Below, piece by piece: positions 1-6,596 of a stretch of DNA of 9,820 nucleotides. The position numbers and the translations under genes were made by a program. The notes beneath the pieces were generated by a model. That model saw nothing but the letters and a program-made list of their open reading frames with translations, did no database searches and was not told the origin of the DNA. Each line of letters opens with the position of its first letter. Position 1 is the first letter of the stretch. This DNA is from Deltaproteobacteria bacterium (GTDB taxonomy: Bacteria > Desulfobacterota > Syntrophia > Syntrophales > UBA5619), in assembly GCA_026388365.1 (NCBI GenBank), contig JAPLJW010000252.1:1-9820 (forward strand), in the 5' to 3' direction.

Positions 1-624
1 GCGGGTGTTTTTCATCATCGCGTAGTTGTGGGTGGCGCCGATGGTCGCCTCCCCGGCGACGCCGACGGCGACGCTCTTGACGCCGCCGCTGTACCCGGCG
101 AAGAGGTGGGTTTCGATCACCCCCGTGGAGATCCGGATGTCTGCCTCGGCCACCTGCCGGTTGACGACGAGCGGGATGCCGTTTTGCGATCTGCCCAGAT
201 CGACAAGCCCTTCCGGCGCCCAGGCGTTGTGGTTGACCACCCGGAAACGCGAGCAGATCGCCTCGCCGAACATGGCAACGAATTCAGCCGGTGTGTTCGG
301 TCGGTGCGTCCCCGTGGCGACGACGATCGAGATCTCTTCATCCCGGATGCCGCCTTTTCCCAATTCTTCAATCAGGATCGGAAGGATGATCTCTTCGGGA
401 AGCTTCCGCGTAATGTCGGTGGCGATGATCGCGACCTTCTGACCCGGTTTCACCCGTTCGGAGAGACGCGGGGACCCGATCGGATTCAGGATCGCCCGGC
501 GGATCGCCTCTGAGGGATCGGCGAGCCGGGGAAGAGGGTTGGTCTCGACGATCGTCGCATCGACCCCCGCCGGGATGGTAAAATGGGCGACCGTTTTACC
601 GTTGGGCACCGTATGGGAGGCCAT
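1..624 (-). CDS. larA: LarA-family nickel-dependent 2-hydroxyacid racemase/epimerase, N-terminal part (cut by left edge)
   Basis: The reverse strand from ATG at 624 is open for 208 codons to the window edge. The protein has the Lar_N (DUF2088) signatures: ATDITR (68-73), ATGTHRP (103-109), NHNAWAPEGL (131-140), ETHLFAGYSGGVK (171-183). The residues that in Lactobacillus plantarum LarA act as acid/base (His108, His174), tether the nickel pincer nucleotide (Lys184) and bind nickel (His200) line up here with His107, His173, Lys183 and His199. An active holoenzyme is therefore expected, provided the cell makes the cofactor (LarB/C/E, not in the window). Family members racemise or epimerise 2-hydroxyacids such as lactate and malate; the substrate here is unknown. 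The start is supported by AAAGGAG five bases upstream. The gene shares its strand with the aminotransferase operon but is separated from it by a terminator and a repeat, so it is probably its own transcription unit. The C-terminal half lies outside the window. Confidence 0.92.
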   Translation of the reverse strand, partial: MASHTVPNGKTVAHFTIPAGVDATIVETNPLPRLADPSEAIRRAILNPIGSPRLSERVKPGQKVAIIATDITRKLPEEIILPILIEELGKGGIRDEEISIVVATGTHRPNTPAEFVAMFGEAICSRFRVVNHNAWAPEGLVDLGRSQNGIPLVVNRQVAEADIRISTGVIETHLFAGYSGGVKSVAVGVAGEATIGATHNYAMMKNTR

Positions 625-772
625 GCTTTCTCCTTTGGCAAGCAGGGGGCTCCGCCGAAGAAAGCGCCCCTTCGTTCAAATCCTTTCTGGGATACATTGG
701 GGCCGACGACGCACTGCGGCCGTTTGCCCGAGAGGCTCTCAACAACGCCCTCCGCCGCCCGATCGCCATAGG

Positions 773-832
773 GTAAACGATATAGCGGGCCAGATTCTTC
801 ATGGCCGCATCTTCATCGGGCGAGATCCGTTT
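773..832 (-). pseudogene. Possible fragment of an IS91-type (Y2) transposase
   Basis: The reverse strand encodes KRISPDEDAAMKNLARYIV. From memory this resembles the 'NLARYI-R' region found in IS91/ISCR-type transposases with a Y2_Tnp domain. Only about 20 residues match and the frame on either side does not continue the family. If the resemblance is real, this is a decayed remnant and not a functional gene. The match is short and could be chance. Confidence 0.25.
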
Positions 833-871
833 GCCGCGGCAATTATTACACCGGCAACTAAACAGATAAAA

Positions 872-963
872 CGTCATGCCGGACCCCGTATCAGGGTACG
901 GGGCAGGCCTGATCCGGCATCCACTCAAATTAATTCTGGATTCCGGCTTTCGCCGGAATGACG
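872..963. repeat. REP/MITE-like palindromic dispersed repeat
   Basis: The element has nested inverted repeats. The outer pair is CGTCAT (872-877) against ATGACG (958-963). The left hairpin pairs ATGCCGGA (876-883) with TCCGGCAT (913-920) and, inside it, CCCCGTA (884-890) with TACGGGG (897-903). The right hairpin pairs ATTCCGGC (940-947) with GCCGGAAT (952-959) around a TTTC loop. This layout, and the 'SFRRKPES' reading on the minus strand, are typical of small intergenic repeats found in many copies in Desulfobacterota and other proteobacterial genomes. Copy number cannot be seen from one window. Confidence 0.75.
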
Positions 964-990
964 ACTTTGACATATATTGTTGCCGGAGTA

Positions 991-1019
991 ATAAGCCCCG
1001 CCCTGTGGGCGGGGCTTAT
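991..1019 (-). terminator. Hairpin terminator of the TRAP/aminotransferase operon
   Basis: ATAAGCCCCGCCC (991-1003) pairs perfectly with GGGCGGGGCTTAT (1007-1019) around the loop TGT, giving a GC-rich 13-bp stem. It lies 22 bases past the aminotransferase stop. On the minus strand the stem ends in CTTATTACT, a weak T-tract, so it is a plausible intrinsic terminator for leftward transcription. It may also shield larA from read-through. Confidence 0.8.
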
Positions 1020-1041
1020 AGGACACATTCCGGTCAAACGG

Positions 1042-2400
1042 CTATTTCGGCTTCCACTCCGATATCAGGGGCAGGAGCATGTCAAGCATCTTGTCGGCCT
1101 CCTCTAGGGTCATGGTGCAGGGCGGGGCGATGAACAACCGGTTGCCGAAGGTGCCGGTGATCCGCACAAAAAGGCCGTTTTCCAAGCACTTATTCCACAG
1201 ATCCTGCTTGTTTTTGGGGTCGGGAATACCCTTGGACTTCTTGTCGGTGACGAGTTCGAGTGATTGGAACATTCCATATCCGCCGCCAAGGTTGCCCACA
1301 CAGGGAAGCGGCAGGAATTCTTTTTCCAGACGCTGCTTGATATGGCTGCCCACTTTGGCGCTATTCGCCGCCACATTCTGTTCCTTATACAACTTGAGAG
1401 CAGCCACCGATGCCGCACACGGGATCGGATGGCCGCTGTAGGTCACGCCGTGCACAAACATTTTGCCTTTCAGGGTTTCGAGTATCTCGCCATTGAACGC
1501 AACGGCTCCCAAGGGCAGGTAGGCGCTGTTAATCCCCTTGGCCATGATCATCATATCCGGGACAACCCCGAAATGCTCGAAGGCAAACATCTTGCCGGTC
1601 CGGGCAAAACCGGTCATCACCTCATCGCCTATCAGCAGGATACCGCTGTCGGTGCATATTTTTCTCACCATGGGCCAGTACTCCGGCGGTGGCGCAATGA
1701 TCCCTCCTGAACCCTGTATGGGCTCGGCGAAGAACGCCGCGATGCTGTCCGGCCCTTCGCTTTCTATCACACTCTTTAGAAAACGTGCGCAGAGCATGTC
1801 GCAACCCGGATAGGTTGCCCCGAACTGGCATCGGTAGCAGAAAAAGCCGGGAACCCTGAGGTAGCCGCTGGGCTCGGCGCCGAATCCTCTTTGCATCATC
1901 CCCTGGGCCATCCGGGTCATATAGGTAGAAATACCGGTCTGGCCATGATAGGCATTGTTCAGCCCCATGATCTTCTGCTTGGTCCCCATACCCTTGTGAT
2001 GCCAGTACAGGCGGGCCATCTTTATGGCTGTATCGGTGGCCTCCGATCCCCCGCTGACAAAGAAGTAATGATCTAAGTCTCCCGGAATAATTTCGCTCAA
2101 CAATTTTGCACATTCGATCGCATACACATTGCCGAAGCCATAGAAACTAACCGTGTAATCTATCTTTCGAATCGCATCGCAAATGGCATCCTGGATGGCC
2201 TTCTGTCCATGCCCCAGATTGACGCACATCAACCCGGAGGTGCAATCGATGTACTCCTTGCCTTCGGTATCGACCAGATAAATTCTGTCGCGGGTTTTTT
2301 CAAAAACCACCCCCGGATGCGTTCCGGGAATGCTGAAGGGATGCAGAATGTGTTCAATGTCAGTCTTGATTAACTCCTCGGTCCTCTTGCTCTTCGCCAT
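1042..2400 (-). CDS. Class III PLP-dependent aminotransferase (omega-aminotransferase type)
   Basis: This is a 452-residue fold-type I PLP enzyme that moves an amino group between an amine or amino acid and a 2-oxoacid, probably in the cytoplasm. Visible class III features are SGGSEA (116-121), YHG (151-153) with the ring-stacking Tyr, AEPIQG (225-230), GDEVMTGFARTG (258-269) with Asp259 for the pyridine nitrogen, the Schiff-base lysine Lys288 in MAKG, and YSGHP (321-325). A cysteine set C-x2-C-x8-C-x3-C (Cys188, 191, 200, 204) lies between YHG and the AEP motif; similar clusters are, from memory, seen in a subgroup of class III enzymes. I chose ATG at 2400 over the in-frame ATG at 2433 because GGAGGTGA lies seven bases (from GGAGG) before 2400, inside the longer frame. 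The gene is last in the dctPQM operon, about 114 bases after dctM, so its substrate may be what the transporter imports. Taurine, beta-alanine, GABA or an alpha-amino acid cannot be told apart. Confidence 0.88.
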   Translation of the reverse strand: MAKSKRTEELIKTDIEHILHPFSIPGTHPGVVFEKTRDRIYLVDTEGKEYIDCTSGLMCVNLGHGQKAIQDAICDAIRKIDYTVSFYGFGNVYAIECAKLLSEIIPGDLDHYFFVSGGSEATDTAIKMARLYWHHKGMGTKQKIMGLNNAYHGQTGISTYMTRMAQGMMQRGFGAEPSGYLRVPGFFCYRCQFGATYPGCDMLCARFLKSVIESEGPDSIAAFFAEPIQGSGGIIAPPPEYWPMVRKICTDSGILLIGDEVMTGFARTGKMFAFEHFGVVPDMMIMAKGINSAYLPLGAVAFNGEILETLKGKMFVHGVTYSGHPIPCAASVAALKLYKEQNVAANSAKVGSHIKQRLEKEFLPLPCVGNLGGGYGMFQSLELVTDKKSKGIPDPKNKQDLWNKCLENGLFVRITGTFGNRLFIAPPCTMTLEEADKMLDMLLPLISEWKPK

Positions 2401-2404
2401 TATA

Positions 2405-2412
2405 TCACCTCC
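2405..2412 (-). promoter_or_regulatory. Strong Shine-Dalgarno that fixes the aminotransferase start
   Basis: On the minus strand GGAGGTGA is followed by TATA and ATG at 2400. It lies within the 11-codon extension beginning at 2433, which makes the shorter protein the likely product. Confidence 0.8.
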
Positions 2413-2514
2413 ATTAGTGTAGTTCCGGTTCATTGGGATACATGACCGGCATCAATCCTATGCAACTCCTTAACCGGACATTGCTGAATTATAATTTTCT
2501 GATGGCAAGGTCTA

Positions 2515-3855
2515 TCAACCATAGATCATGTTAGGGAACCAAGTGACTATCCCGGGGAATATCATACACAGGATTAAATTAAGTATCATAAGCCCAATAA
2601 AGGGTACAGCCCCCCGGTATATGTCTCGCATGGTTAACTCCACTCCCGTTTCTTTTTTAATAATTGGCACAAGTGACCTCATATAAAAAAGATTAAAACC
2701 ATAGGGAGGAGTGAGATAGGCTATGCTCATATTCAGGATGAAAATAATCCCGAACCACAACGGGTCGAAGCCTAAAGCCGTAACGATAGGGACATATATG
2801 GGGGCGGCCAGCATAACGATGGCAAAATCATCCATGATGCAACCCAGAACAAGAAGGGAGAGTTGCATAAGAATAATGATAACCCACGGGCTTACGTCGA
2901 GGCCGGTTGCGAAGGTCTCGATCATGTCCCGGGCGCCCAGTTGGGTGTATAGGTTGCTGAAAGTCGTAGCCCCTGCCAAGATCCAGAAAATCATTCCTGT
3001 GAGCATCACGGTCTGAGGCACTGCTTCATTGATGGTGGCCCAGTTAAGGCGGTGGTTGACTGCGGCGCAAATGAAGGCGCCGAAGGCACCAATGGCTGCG
3101 GCTTCGGTCGGGGTAGCTACCCCCACCCAAATGGATCCTAAAACGATAACAATAAGCCCTAAGGGCAGAATCAATGCCTTAATGGATAGCAGCTTCTCCT
3201 TCCAGCTGGCTCTCTCCTCGAGTGGTATGGGTGGTCCGTTTTTGGGATTAATCCAACATCTTATGAAAATGTATATGATGAATATACAGCCACAGGTAAT
3301 ACCCGGGAAAACCCCCCCCATAAACATCTTCCCGATCGGTAAGCGGGCAATTAAGGAATAAAGGATCATGATGATGCTTGGGGGGATAACGATGCCCAGC
3401 ACCCCACCGCCCATGACAGCGCCCAGTGCCATGTATTTATTGTAACCCCGTTTGATCATGGACGGCAATGCGATCAATCCCATAGAGACGGTGGCTGCGC
3501 CGCTGGTTCCGGTTACGGCAGCAAAGATCATGCATATCACGACTGTACCCATGCACAATCCACCCCTTAGACCCCCCATCCATTTATGGAACAACGCATA
3601 GATGTCATCGGCAATCCCGGAGTATTGCAGTACGCTTGCCATCAGCAAGAAGAGGGGGATAGCCAGCAGCATCTGGGAGTTGAATGATGCCCAGGCATTC
3701 AGGTACACGCCCATGGTGGCATTAAAGCCGTATATCAGAATGGTGAATAGGGTTCCAACGCCCCCAAGAACAAAAACAACAGGCAGTCCCGTGCAAAGGA
3801 CCGCAATCATCACACCAAATAGAACTAAACTCCATACTTCAACGCTAAGTCCCAT
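2515..3855 (-). CDS. dctM: TRAP transporter large permease, DctM family
   Basis: This 446-residue, very hydrophobic inner-membrane protein is the transport subunit of a Na+/H+-driven TRAP system. It begins with the usual short N-terminus and helix. Family landmarks include AIPLFLLMASVLQYSGIAD (65-83), VTGTSGAATVSMG (114-126), YNKYMALGAVMGGG followed by GIVIPPSI, VATPTEAAAIGAFGA, and LTPPYGFNLFYMRS near the C-terminus. The length is normal for DctM (about 425-445), with roughly a dozen membrane segments. Its start overlaps the 3' end of dctQ by 11 nt, which suggests translational coupling; GGGGAG lies eight bases before the ATG. It works with the DctQ and DctP proteins encoded just upstream. 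The ligand is set mainly by DctP. Confidence 0.95.
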   Translation of the reverse strand: MGLSVEVWSLVLFGVMIAVLCTGLPVVFVLGGVGTLFTILIYGFNATMGVYLNAWASFNSQMLLAIPLFLLMASVLQYSGIADDIYALFHKWMGGLRGGLCMGTVVICMIFAAVTGTSGAATVSMGLIALPSMIKRGYNKYMALGAVMGGGVLGIVIPPSIIMILYSLIARLPIGKMFMGGVFPGITCGCIFIIYIFIRCWINPKNGPPIPLEERASWKEKLLSIKALILPLGLIVIVLGSIWVGVATPTEAAAIGAFGAFICAAVNHRLNWATINEAVPQTVMLTGMIFWILAGATTFSNLYTQLGARDMIETFATGLDVSPWVIIILMQLSLLVLGCIMDDFAIVMLAAPIYVPIVTALGFDPLWFGIIFILNMSIAYLTPPYGFNLFYMRSLVPIIKKETGVELTMRDIYRGAVPFIGLMILNLILCMIFPGIVTWFPNMIYG

Positions 3856-4360
3856 GGTCCGTACTCCCCTCTCCCTTTACTGCAATCTTTAAATTGCGCA
3901 CAAAGTCCAGTACTGCCTGCATCAGAAACAGAAAGACGCCGATACACATAATGATCTTGAATGGGTATATCGGAGGGCGGAAGTCCGTCTGGGAGTGCTC
4001 AAAAAATTGCAGGGATTGAAAGCCCATGATACTGGTTTGCCAGAGCAGCACGCCTAAGAATAGAAGCGTGAAAGCGAAGGTCACTACATCGATAATGGCT
4101 TTCGTTCGCGTTGAAAAAGCTTGATATATGACGTCAACCCTCACGTGAGATTTTTTCATAAGCACATAGCCGCCTGCCAAGGAAACGATGACGGTCAGCA
4201 AAAATCCGTTCAGTTCCCAGACCCAGCTCGTGGGATGGTTAAATAAATATCGCATGGCTACTTCATAGACCCCTGTCAGCATGATGAAAAGAACAATAAC
4301 GCCTAAGATTTTTACGAGAAACCCATTAATGCGCTCAACAAAAGTTAATATATTCCACAT
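3845..4360 (-). CDS. dctQ: TRAP transporter small permease, DctQ family
   Basis: This 171-residue protein has four predicted membrane helices (about 16-37, 49-68, 88-108 and 132-153), the standard DctQ layout. The loop after helix 2 carries HVRVDV (72-77), a typical DctQ motif, and 'WVWEL' (46-50) stands before helix 2. AGAGGTG precedes the start by about eight bases. The protein pairs with DctM to form the membrane part of the transporter. It lies about 106 bases after dctP, with a strong hairpin between the two genes that probably lowers dctQ and dctM levels relative to dctP. Confidence 0.93.
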   Translation of the reverse strand: MWNILTFVERINGFLVKILGVIVLFIMLTGVYEVAMRYLFNHPTSWVWELNGFLLTVIVSLAGGYVLMKKSHVRVDVIYQAFSTRTKAIIDVVTFAFTLLFLGVLLWQTSIMGFQSLQFFEHSQTDFRPPIYPFKIIMCIGVFLFLMQAVLDFVRNLKIAVKGEGSTDHGT

Positions 4361-4402
4361 AGCAGTTGCACCTCTGCAAGTCCGGGGTTAATAAATAAAT
4401 CA

Positions 4403-4446
4403 CGAGGCAGACCCATGGCTGTTTTCACCCCCATGGGCCTGCCTCG
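4403..4446 (-). promoter_or_regulatory. Intercistronic hairpin between dctP and dctQ
   Basis: CGAGGCAGACCCATGG (4403-4418) pairs with CCATGGGCCTGCCTCG (4431-4446). The single mismatch in DNA becomes a G-U pair in the minus-strand RNA, so the transcript has an unbroken 16-bp stem with a 12-nt loop. It is followed by an A/T-rich stretch (TGATTTATTTATTAA) rather than a clean U-tract. This fits a partial terminator or an mRNA-stabilising stem that raises binding-protein yield over the permease genes. Confidence 0.75.
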
Positions 4447-4466
4447 CATATCATTTTCAAGAAAGG

Positions 4467-5528
4467 TTACCGTCCTGATGAATACCAGTCTTTCAGAATC
4501 TCAACAGCCTTTGCGCAGTCTGCAGAGTTCTTAGCCCACGAATTCCATATGGTCGTTTCAGCCATCTTATGAATCTCAGCAACATCTTTCGCTGGCAAAC
4601 GAATGACTTCATAGCCCCGAGGACCCTTTCCAACCCCTGTGGCTAACTTTACGTTGTCTATCATATAGGCGTCCCAGAACTTGATTGCGCTTCGGTGTGC
4701 AACGATCTCCGATTCCTTAACAACCTGCTTGTATTCGTCAGGCAGTGCGTCCCACGCCTTTTGATTGGCAAACAGCACGCCGCCGGCATGTTCTATGAAG
4801 GGAGGCAGAATAAGGTAATCCATCACGGAACCAAACCCCATATCCTTGATGCCCTCTGCTGTCCAGGTCGCCACATCAATGACGCCTGTCGTGAGCGCCT
4901 GGGCAATCTCTCCGCCGGGGATATAGACGGTCGATGCACCCATGGCCTTAAGCAATTCAGCGGTCGCACCAGAAGTCCTTATCTTTTTGCCTTTCCAGTC
5001 GGCATACTTGCGGATTGGAACTCTCGAGCAAAAAACCGGGAAAGGACCGTAAGAATGCCAACCGAGATATTGATTCCCATGTTTGGCAAAGATTTTCTCC
5101 AGCATAATAGACCACTCGCTGCCATTCTGAAAAGCCCATACATCGCCTACCGGTCCTCTGCCGCTCCCGGGCAGGCCAAACGTGAGGTCGAGCACCTTCT
5201 CTATTCCAGACCAGTATTGACCGGCGCCCTCAGACATCTCGGCAAGTCCTTTGCCTGTTCCGCGAAGCATTTCTTCAGGCGGCATGATCTCGCCGGCGAA
5301 ATAACGTTTCAGTGTGAATTTGCCGCCGGTTTTCTCTTCGATGTACTTGATTCGCTCCGGGATGGCAATATCAGACTCATGATCTCCCGGAGGGAATGCT
5401 GATTGAATTCTCCAGTGGACCTTTGGCAGATCTGCCGCTGATGCTGCACCGATAAAAAATGTTGACAGAGCGACTACAATTACTGCACTTAAAATAAACC
5501 TTATTGTTACTTTCCTTTCCATTTTCAT
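4467..5528 (-). CDS. dctP: TRAP transporter periplasmic substrate-binding protein, DctP family (TakP/lactate-like group)
   Basis: This 353-residue secreted protein has a Sec signal peptide: a basic start (MKMERK), a hydrophobic core (about 8-27) and likely cleavage at ASA|AD after residue 31. The mature part is a DctP/TRAP binding protein. HWRIQSAFPPGD (38-49) forms the first strand, YFAGEIMPPEEML (76-88) is the usual N-lobe motif, and Arg184 in KKIRTSG corresponds to the family's conserved carboxylate-binding arginine. PGGEIAQALTTGVIDVATW (204-222) matches the PGGEI-x2-AL-x2-GVID pattern of TakP-type proteins, which bind 2-oxoacids; the related lactate-binding TRAP protein of Thermus also belongs near here. 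A monocarboxylate ligand is therefore inferred, not shown. The start at 5528 has AAAGGAG six bases upstream; the ATG two codons on is less likely. It is the first gene of the dctPQM-aminotransferase operon. Confidence 0.93.
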   Translation of the reverse strand: MKMERKVTIRFILSAVIVVALSTFFIGAASAADLPKVHWRIQSAFPPGDHESDIAIPERIKYIEEKTGGKFTLKRYFAGEIMPPEEMLRGTGKGLAEMSEGAGQYWSGIEKVLDLTFGLPGSGRGPVGDVWAFQNGSEWSIMLEKIFAKHGNQYLGWHSYGPFPVFCSRVPIRKYADWKGKKIRTSGATAELLKAMGASTVYIPGGEIAQALTTGVIDVATWTAEGIKDMGFGSVMDYLILPPFIEHAGGVLFANQKAWDALPDEYKQVVKESEIVAHRSAIKFWDAYMIDNVKLATGVGKGPRGYEVIRLPAKDVAEIHKMAETTIWNSWAKNSADCAKAVEILKDWYSSGR

Positions 5529-5576
5529 TTTGCTCTCCTTTCTTATTAGTGGTTCTTGGGTTACGTTTCAAATAAG

Positions 5577-5588
5577 AGAACCTGTTCT
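5577..5588. promoter_or_regulatory. Short palindrome in the dctP 5' leader
   Basis: AGAAC and GTTCT flank a two-base centre (CT). The site lies about 50-60 bases before the dctP start, in what would be the leader RNA or a downstream operator. There is no other support. Confidence 0.2.
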
Positions 5589-5644
5589 GCATACTTCCGC
5601 ATTTGCCACCCTAATCATCCCGAACTGAATTACCCGGAGCGTCT

Positions 5645-5656
5645 ATGGCACGCCAT
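5645..5656. promoter_or_regulatory. Candidate operator ATGGC-AC-GCCAT at the dctP promoter
   Basis: A perfect inverted repeat with 5-bp arms and a two-base centre. It directly abuts the -10-like hexamer proposed at 5657-5662, so a bound repressor would cover the transcription start. The neighbouring GntR regulator is the obvious candidate ligand, by position only. Confidence 0.35.
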
Positions 5657-5686
5657 GATATATTATGAGGAAACGACAAATGTCTA
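5657..5686 (-). promoter_or_regulatory. Candidate sigma-70 promoter for the dctP operon
   Basis: On the minus strand TAGACA (5686-5681, 5 of 6 matches to the -35 consensus) is followed after 18 bases by TATATC (5662-5657, 4 of 6 to the -10). The promoter would start transcription near 5650, about 120 bases before dctP. It is the best candidate in the 243-base gap between the regulator and dctP, but it is not strong. Confidence 0.35.
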
Positions 5687-5771
5687 CTACGAAACCATTT
5701 CCGATCTCGGTCGTGCCATTTTCAAACAATCTCAATGACGGAAGCCCCAAAAGATCAAAAACTATGTCAAA

Positions 5772-6503
5772 TTATTTAAACCGTTCGCTATAAATTTCGA
5801 TCTTGCGGCCGGGATTCCCTTGATCCTGCTGAGCCGTCGCAAAAACCGTATCCATTCTGTGGAGATGGTTGGCAATAGCCTGTTTGGCCTTGGCAACGTT
5901 GCGCTCGCAAAGCGCCTCCAGTATCATTCGATGTTCTTCGTCTGTTGTCTGCTGTTTTCCCAGGACACGGCTCATCAGGCGGAAACGGACCATTTGCATG
6001 TGGGCGTTAAGATTCATGTATATATGGAGCAGGCGATTGTTTCCCATGATGTTGAAAAAGGAGAGGTGAAACTGGCTGTCGTATTCCATAAAGGCCTTGT
6101 AGCTCTCACTGTCATTCGGAGTCACGGCAATGGAGATGCTTTTCCGGTACAGGTCTTTGAGGGTTTGTAACTGTTCGTCGGTGATTTTTTCGGTGATCTC
6201 CTCGATCACGGCGGTTTCGAGAATCAATCGTGTTTGCAGAATTTCATGGATATCGGCTTCCGTGATGCTTGTGACATAGGTGCCGGTCCGCGATGTAATG
6301 TCGATCAAACCCTCTCCCGCAAGCCGGAAGAGGGCGTCCTTGATTGGCGTATGACTGACACCGAGGGTTTCGCTGAGTTGCTTGATGTTGAGTTTGTAAC
6401 CGGATGGAAAAGAAGAGGTAGTGATGTTTTTCTTGATGTAATCGTATACTTTCTCATTGATATTGGTTATATCGATAACGGAGGGTGTCAAGTTCTCTTC
6501 CAT
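5772..6503 (-). CDS. GntR-family transcriptional regulator with FCD ligand-binding domain
   Basis: This 243-residue regulator has an N-terminal winged helix (about 15-80) with the recognition region KQLSETLGVSHTPIKDALFR (41-60) and the wing GTYVTSI. The C-terminal all-helical FCD domain (about 85-222) shows the metal/ligand residues Asp142 and His146 (D-x3-H), His191 and His213, a set used by FCD proteins that bind carboxylates through a metal. Members usually repress acid or sugar-acid catabolic genes until a pathway metabolite binds. The frame is open upstream to 7235, but that part is antisense to the dehydrogenase gene; ATG at 6503 has GAGG seven bases before it and gives a normal family length. 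The gene lies between the TRAP operon (same strand) and the dehydrogenase/Kor operon (divergent), so it may control both. Confidence 0.9.
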   Translation of the reverse strand: MEENLTPSVIDITNINEKVYDYIKKNITTSSFPSGYKLNIKQLSETLGVSHTPIKDALFRLAGEGLIDITSRTGTYVTSITEADIHEILQTRLILETAVIEEITEKITDEQLQTLKDLYRKSISIAVTPNDSESYKAFMEYDSQFHLSFFNIMGNNRLLHIYMNLNAHMQMVRFRLMSRVLGKQQTTDEEHRMILEALCERNVAKAKQAIANHLHRMDTVFATAQQDQGNPGRKIEIYSERFK

Positions 6504-6596
6504 CGAATCGCCTCGAAATTGTTTCTCGGTGATATGTGAAATCTGAAACACCGTCTTTATTCTCCTGTCACAGAAGAATATCGATGTCAAGATTTT

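Larger units (their letters stand above)
625..1041. other. Intergenic region between larA and the aminotransferase gene
   Basis: These 417 bases contain no convincing gene. From left to right they hold the larA ribosome binding site, a stretch that may be a decayed transposase fragment (773-832), a palindromic dispersed repeat (872-963) and a strong hairpin terminator (991-1019). Open frames here, including a minus-strand one reading 'SSFRRKPES', are chance translations of the repeat and its surroundings. No clear larA promoter could be recognised. Confidence 0.7.

Noticed and set aside
596..973. Minus-strand ORF of 125 codons beginning in the palindromic repeat
   Set aside because: Its first third is the well-known chance translation of the repeat (SFRRKPES), and its end overlaps the larA start in another frame.
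2401..2433. Upstream ATG at 2433 as the aminotransferase start
   Set aside because: The strong Shine-Dalgarno sequence for ATG 2400 lies inside this extension, and the extra 11 residues match nothing expected of the family.
2488..2518. Internal promoter TTGATA-N19-TATAAT on the minus strand before the aminotransferase gene
   Set aside because: The -10 is perfect, but the spacer of 19 is too long and the -35 is partly inside the dctM coding end. A 12-codon leader frame near 2440 also has no support.
4695..5402. Plus-strand ORF of 235 codons opposite dctP
   Set aside because: It is antisense to a clear DctP gene with signal peptide and family motifs, and has no recognisable features of its own.
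5700..5722. Sigma-54-like TGGCACG on the minus strand before dctP
   Set aside because: The -24 part matches, but no GC doublet stands at the required -12 spacing.
5556..5738. Plus-strand ORF of 60 codons in the gap before dctP
   Set aside because: It has no recognisable motif or clear ribosome binding site and lies opposite the dctP leader and promoter region.
5680..5793. Plus-strand small ORF of 37 codons with GAGGAAA upstream
   Set aside because: It runs into the 3' end of the regulator gene on the other strand, covers the candidate dctP promoter, and shows no recognisable family. A chance frame is the simpler reading.
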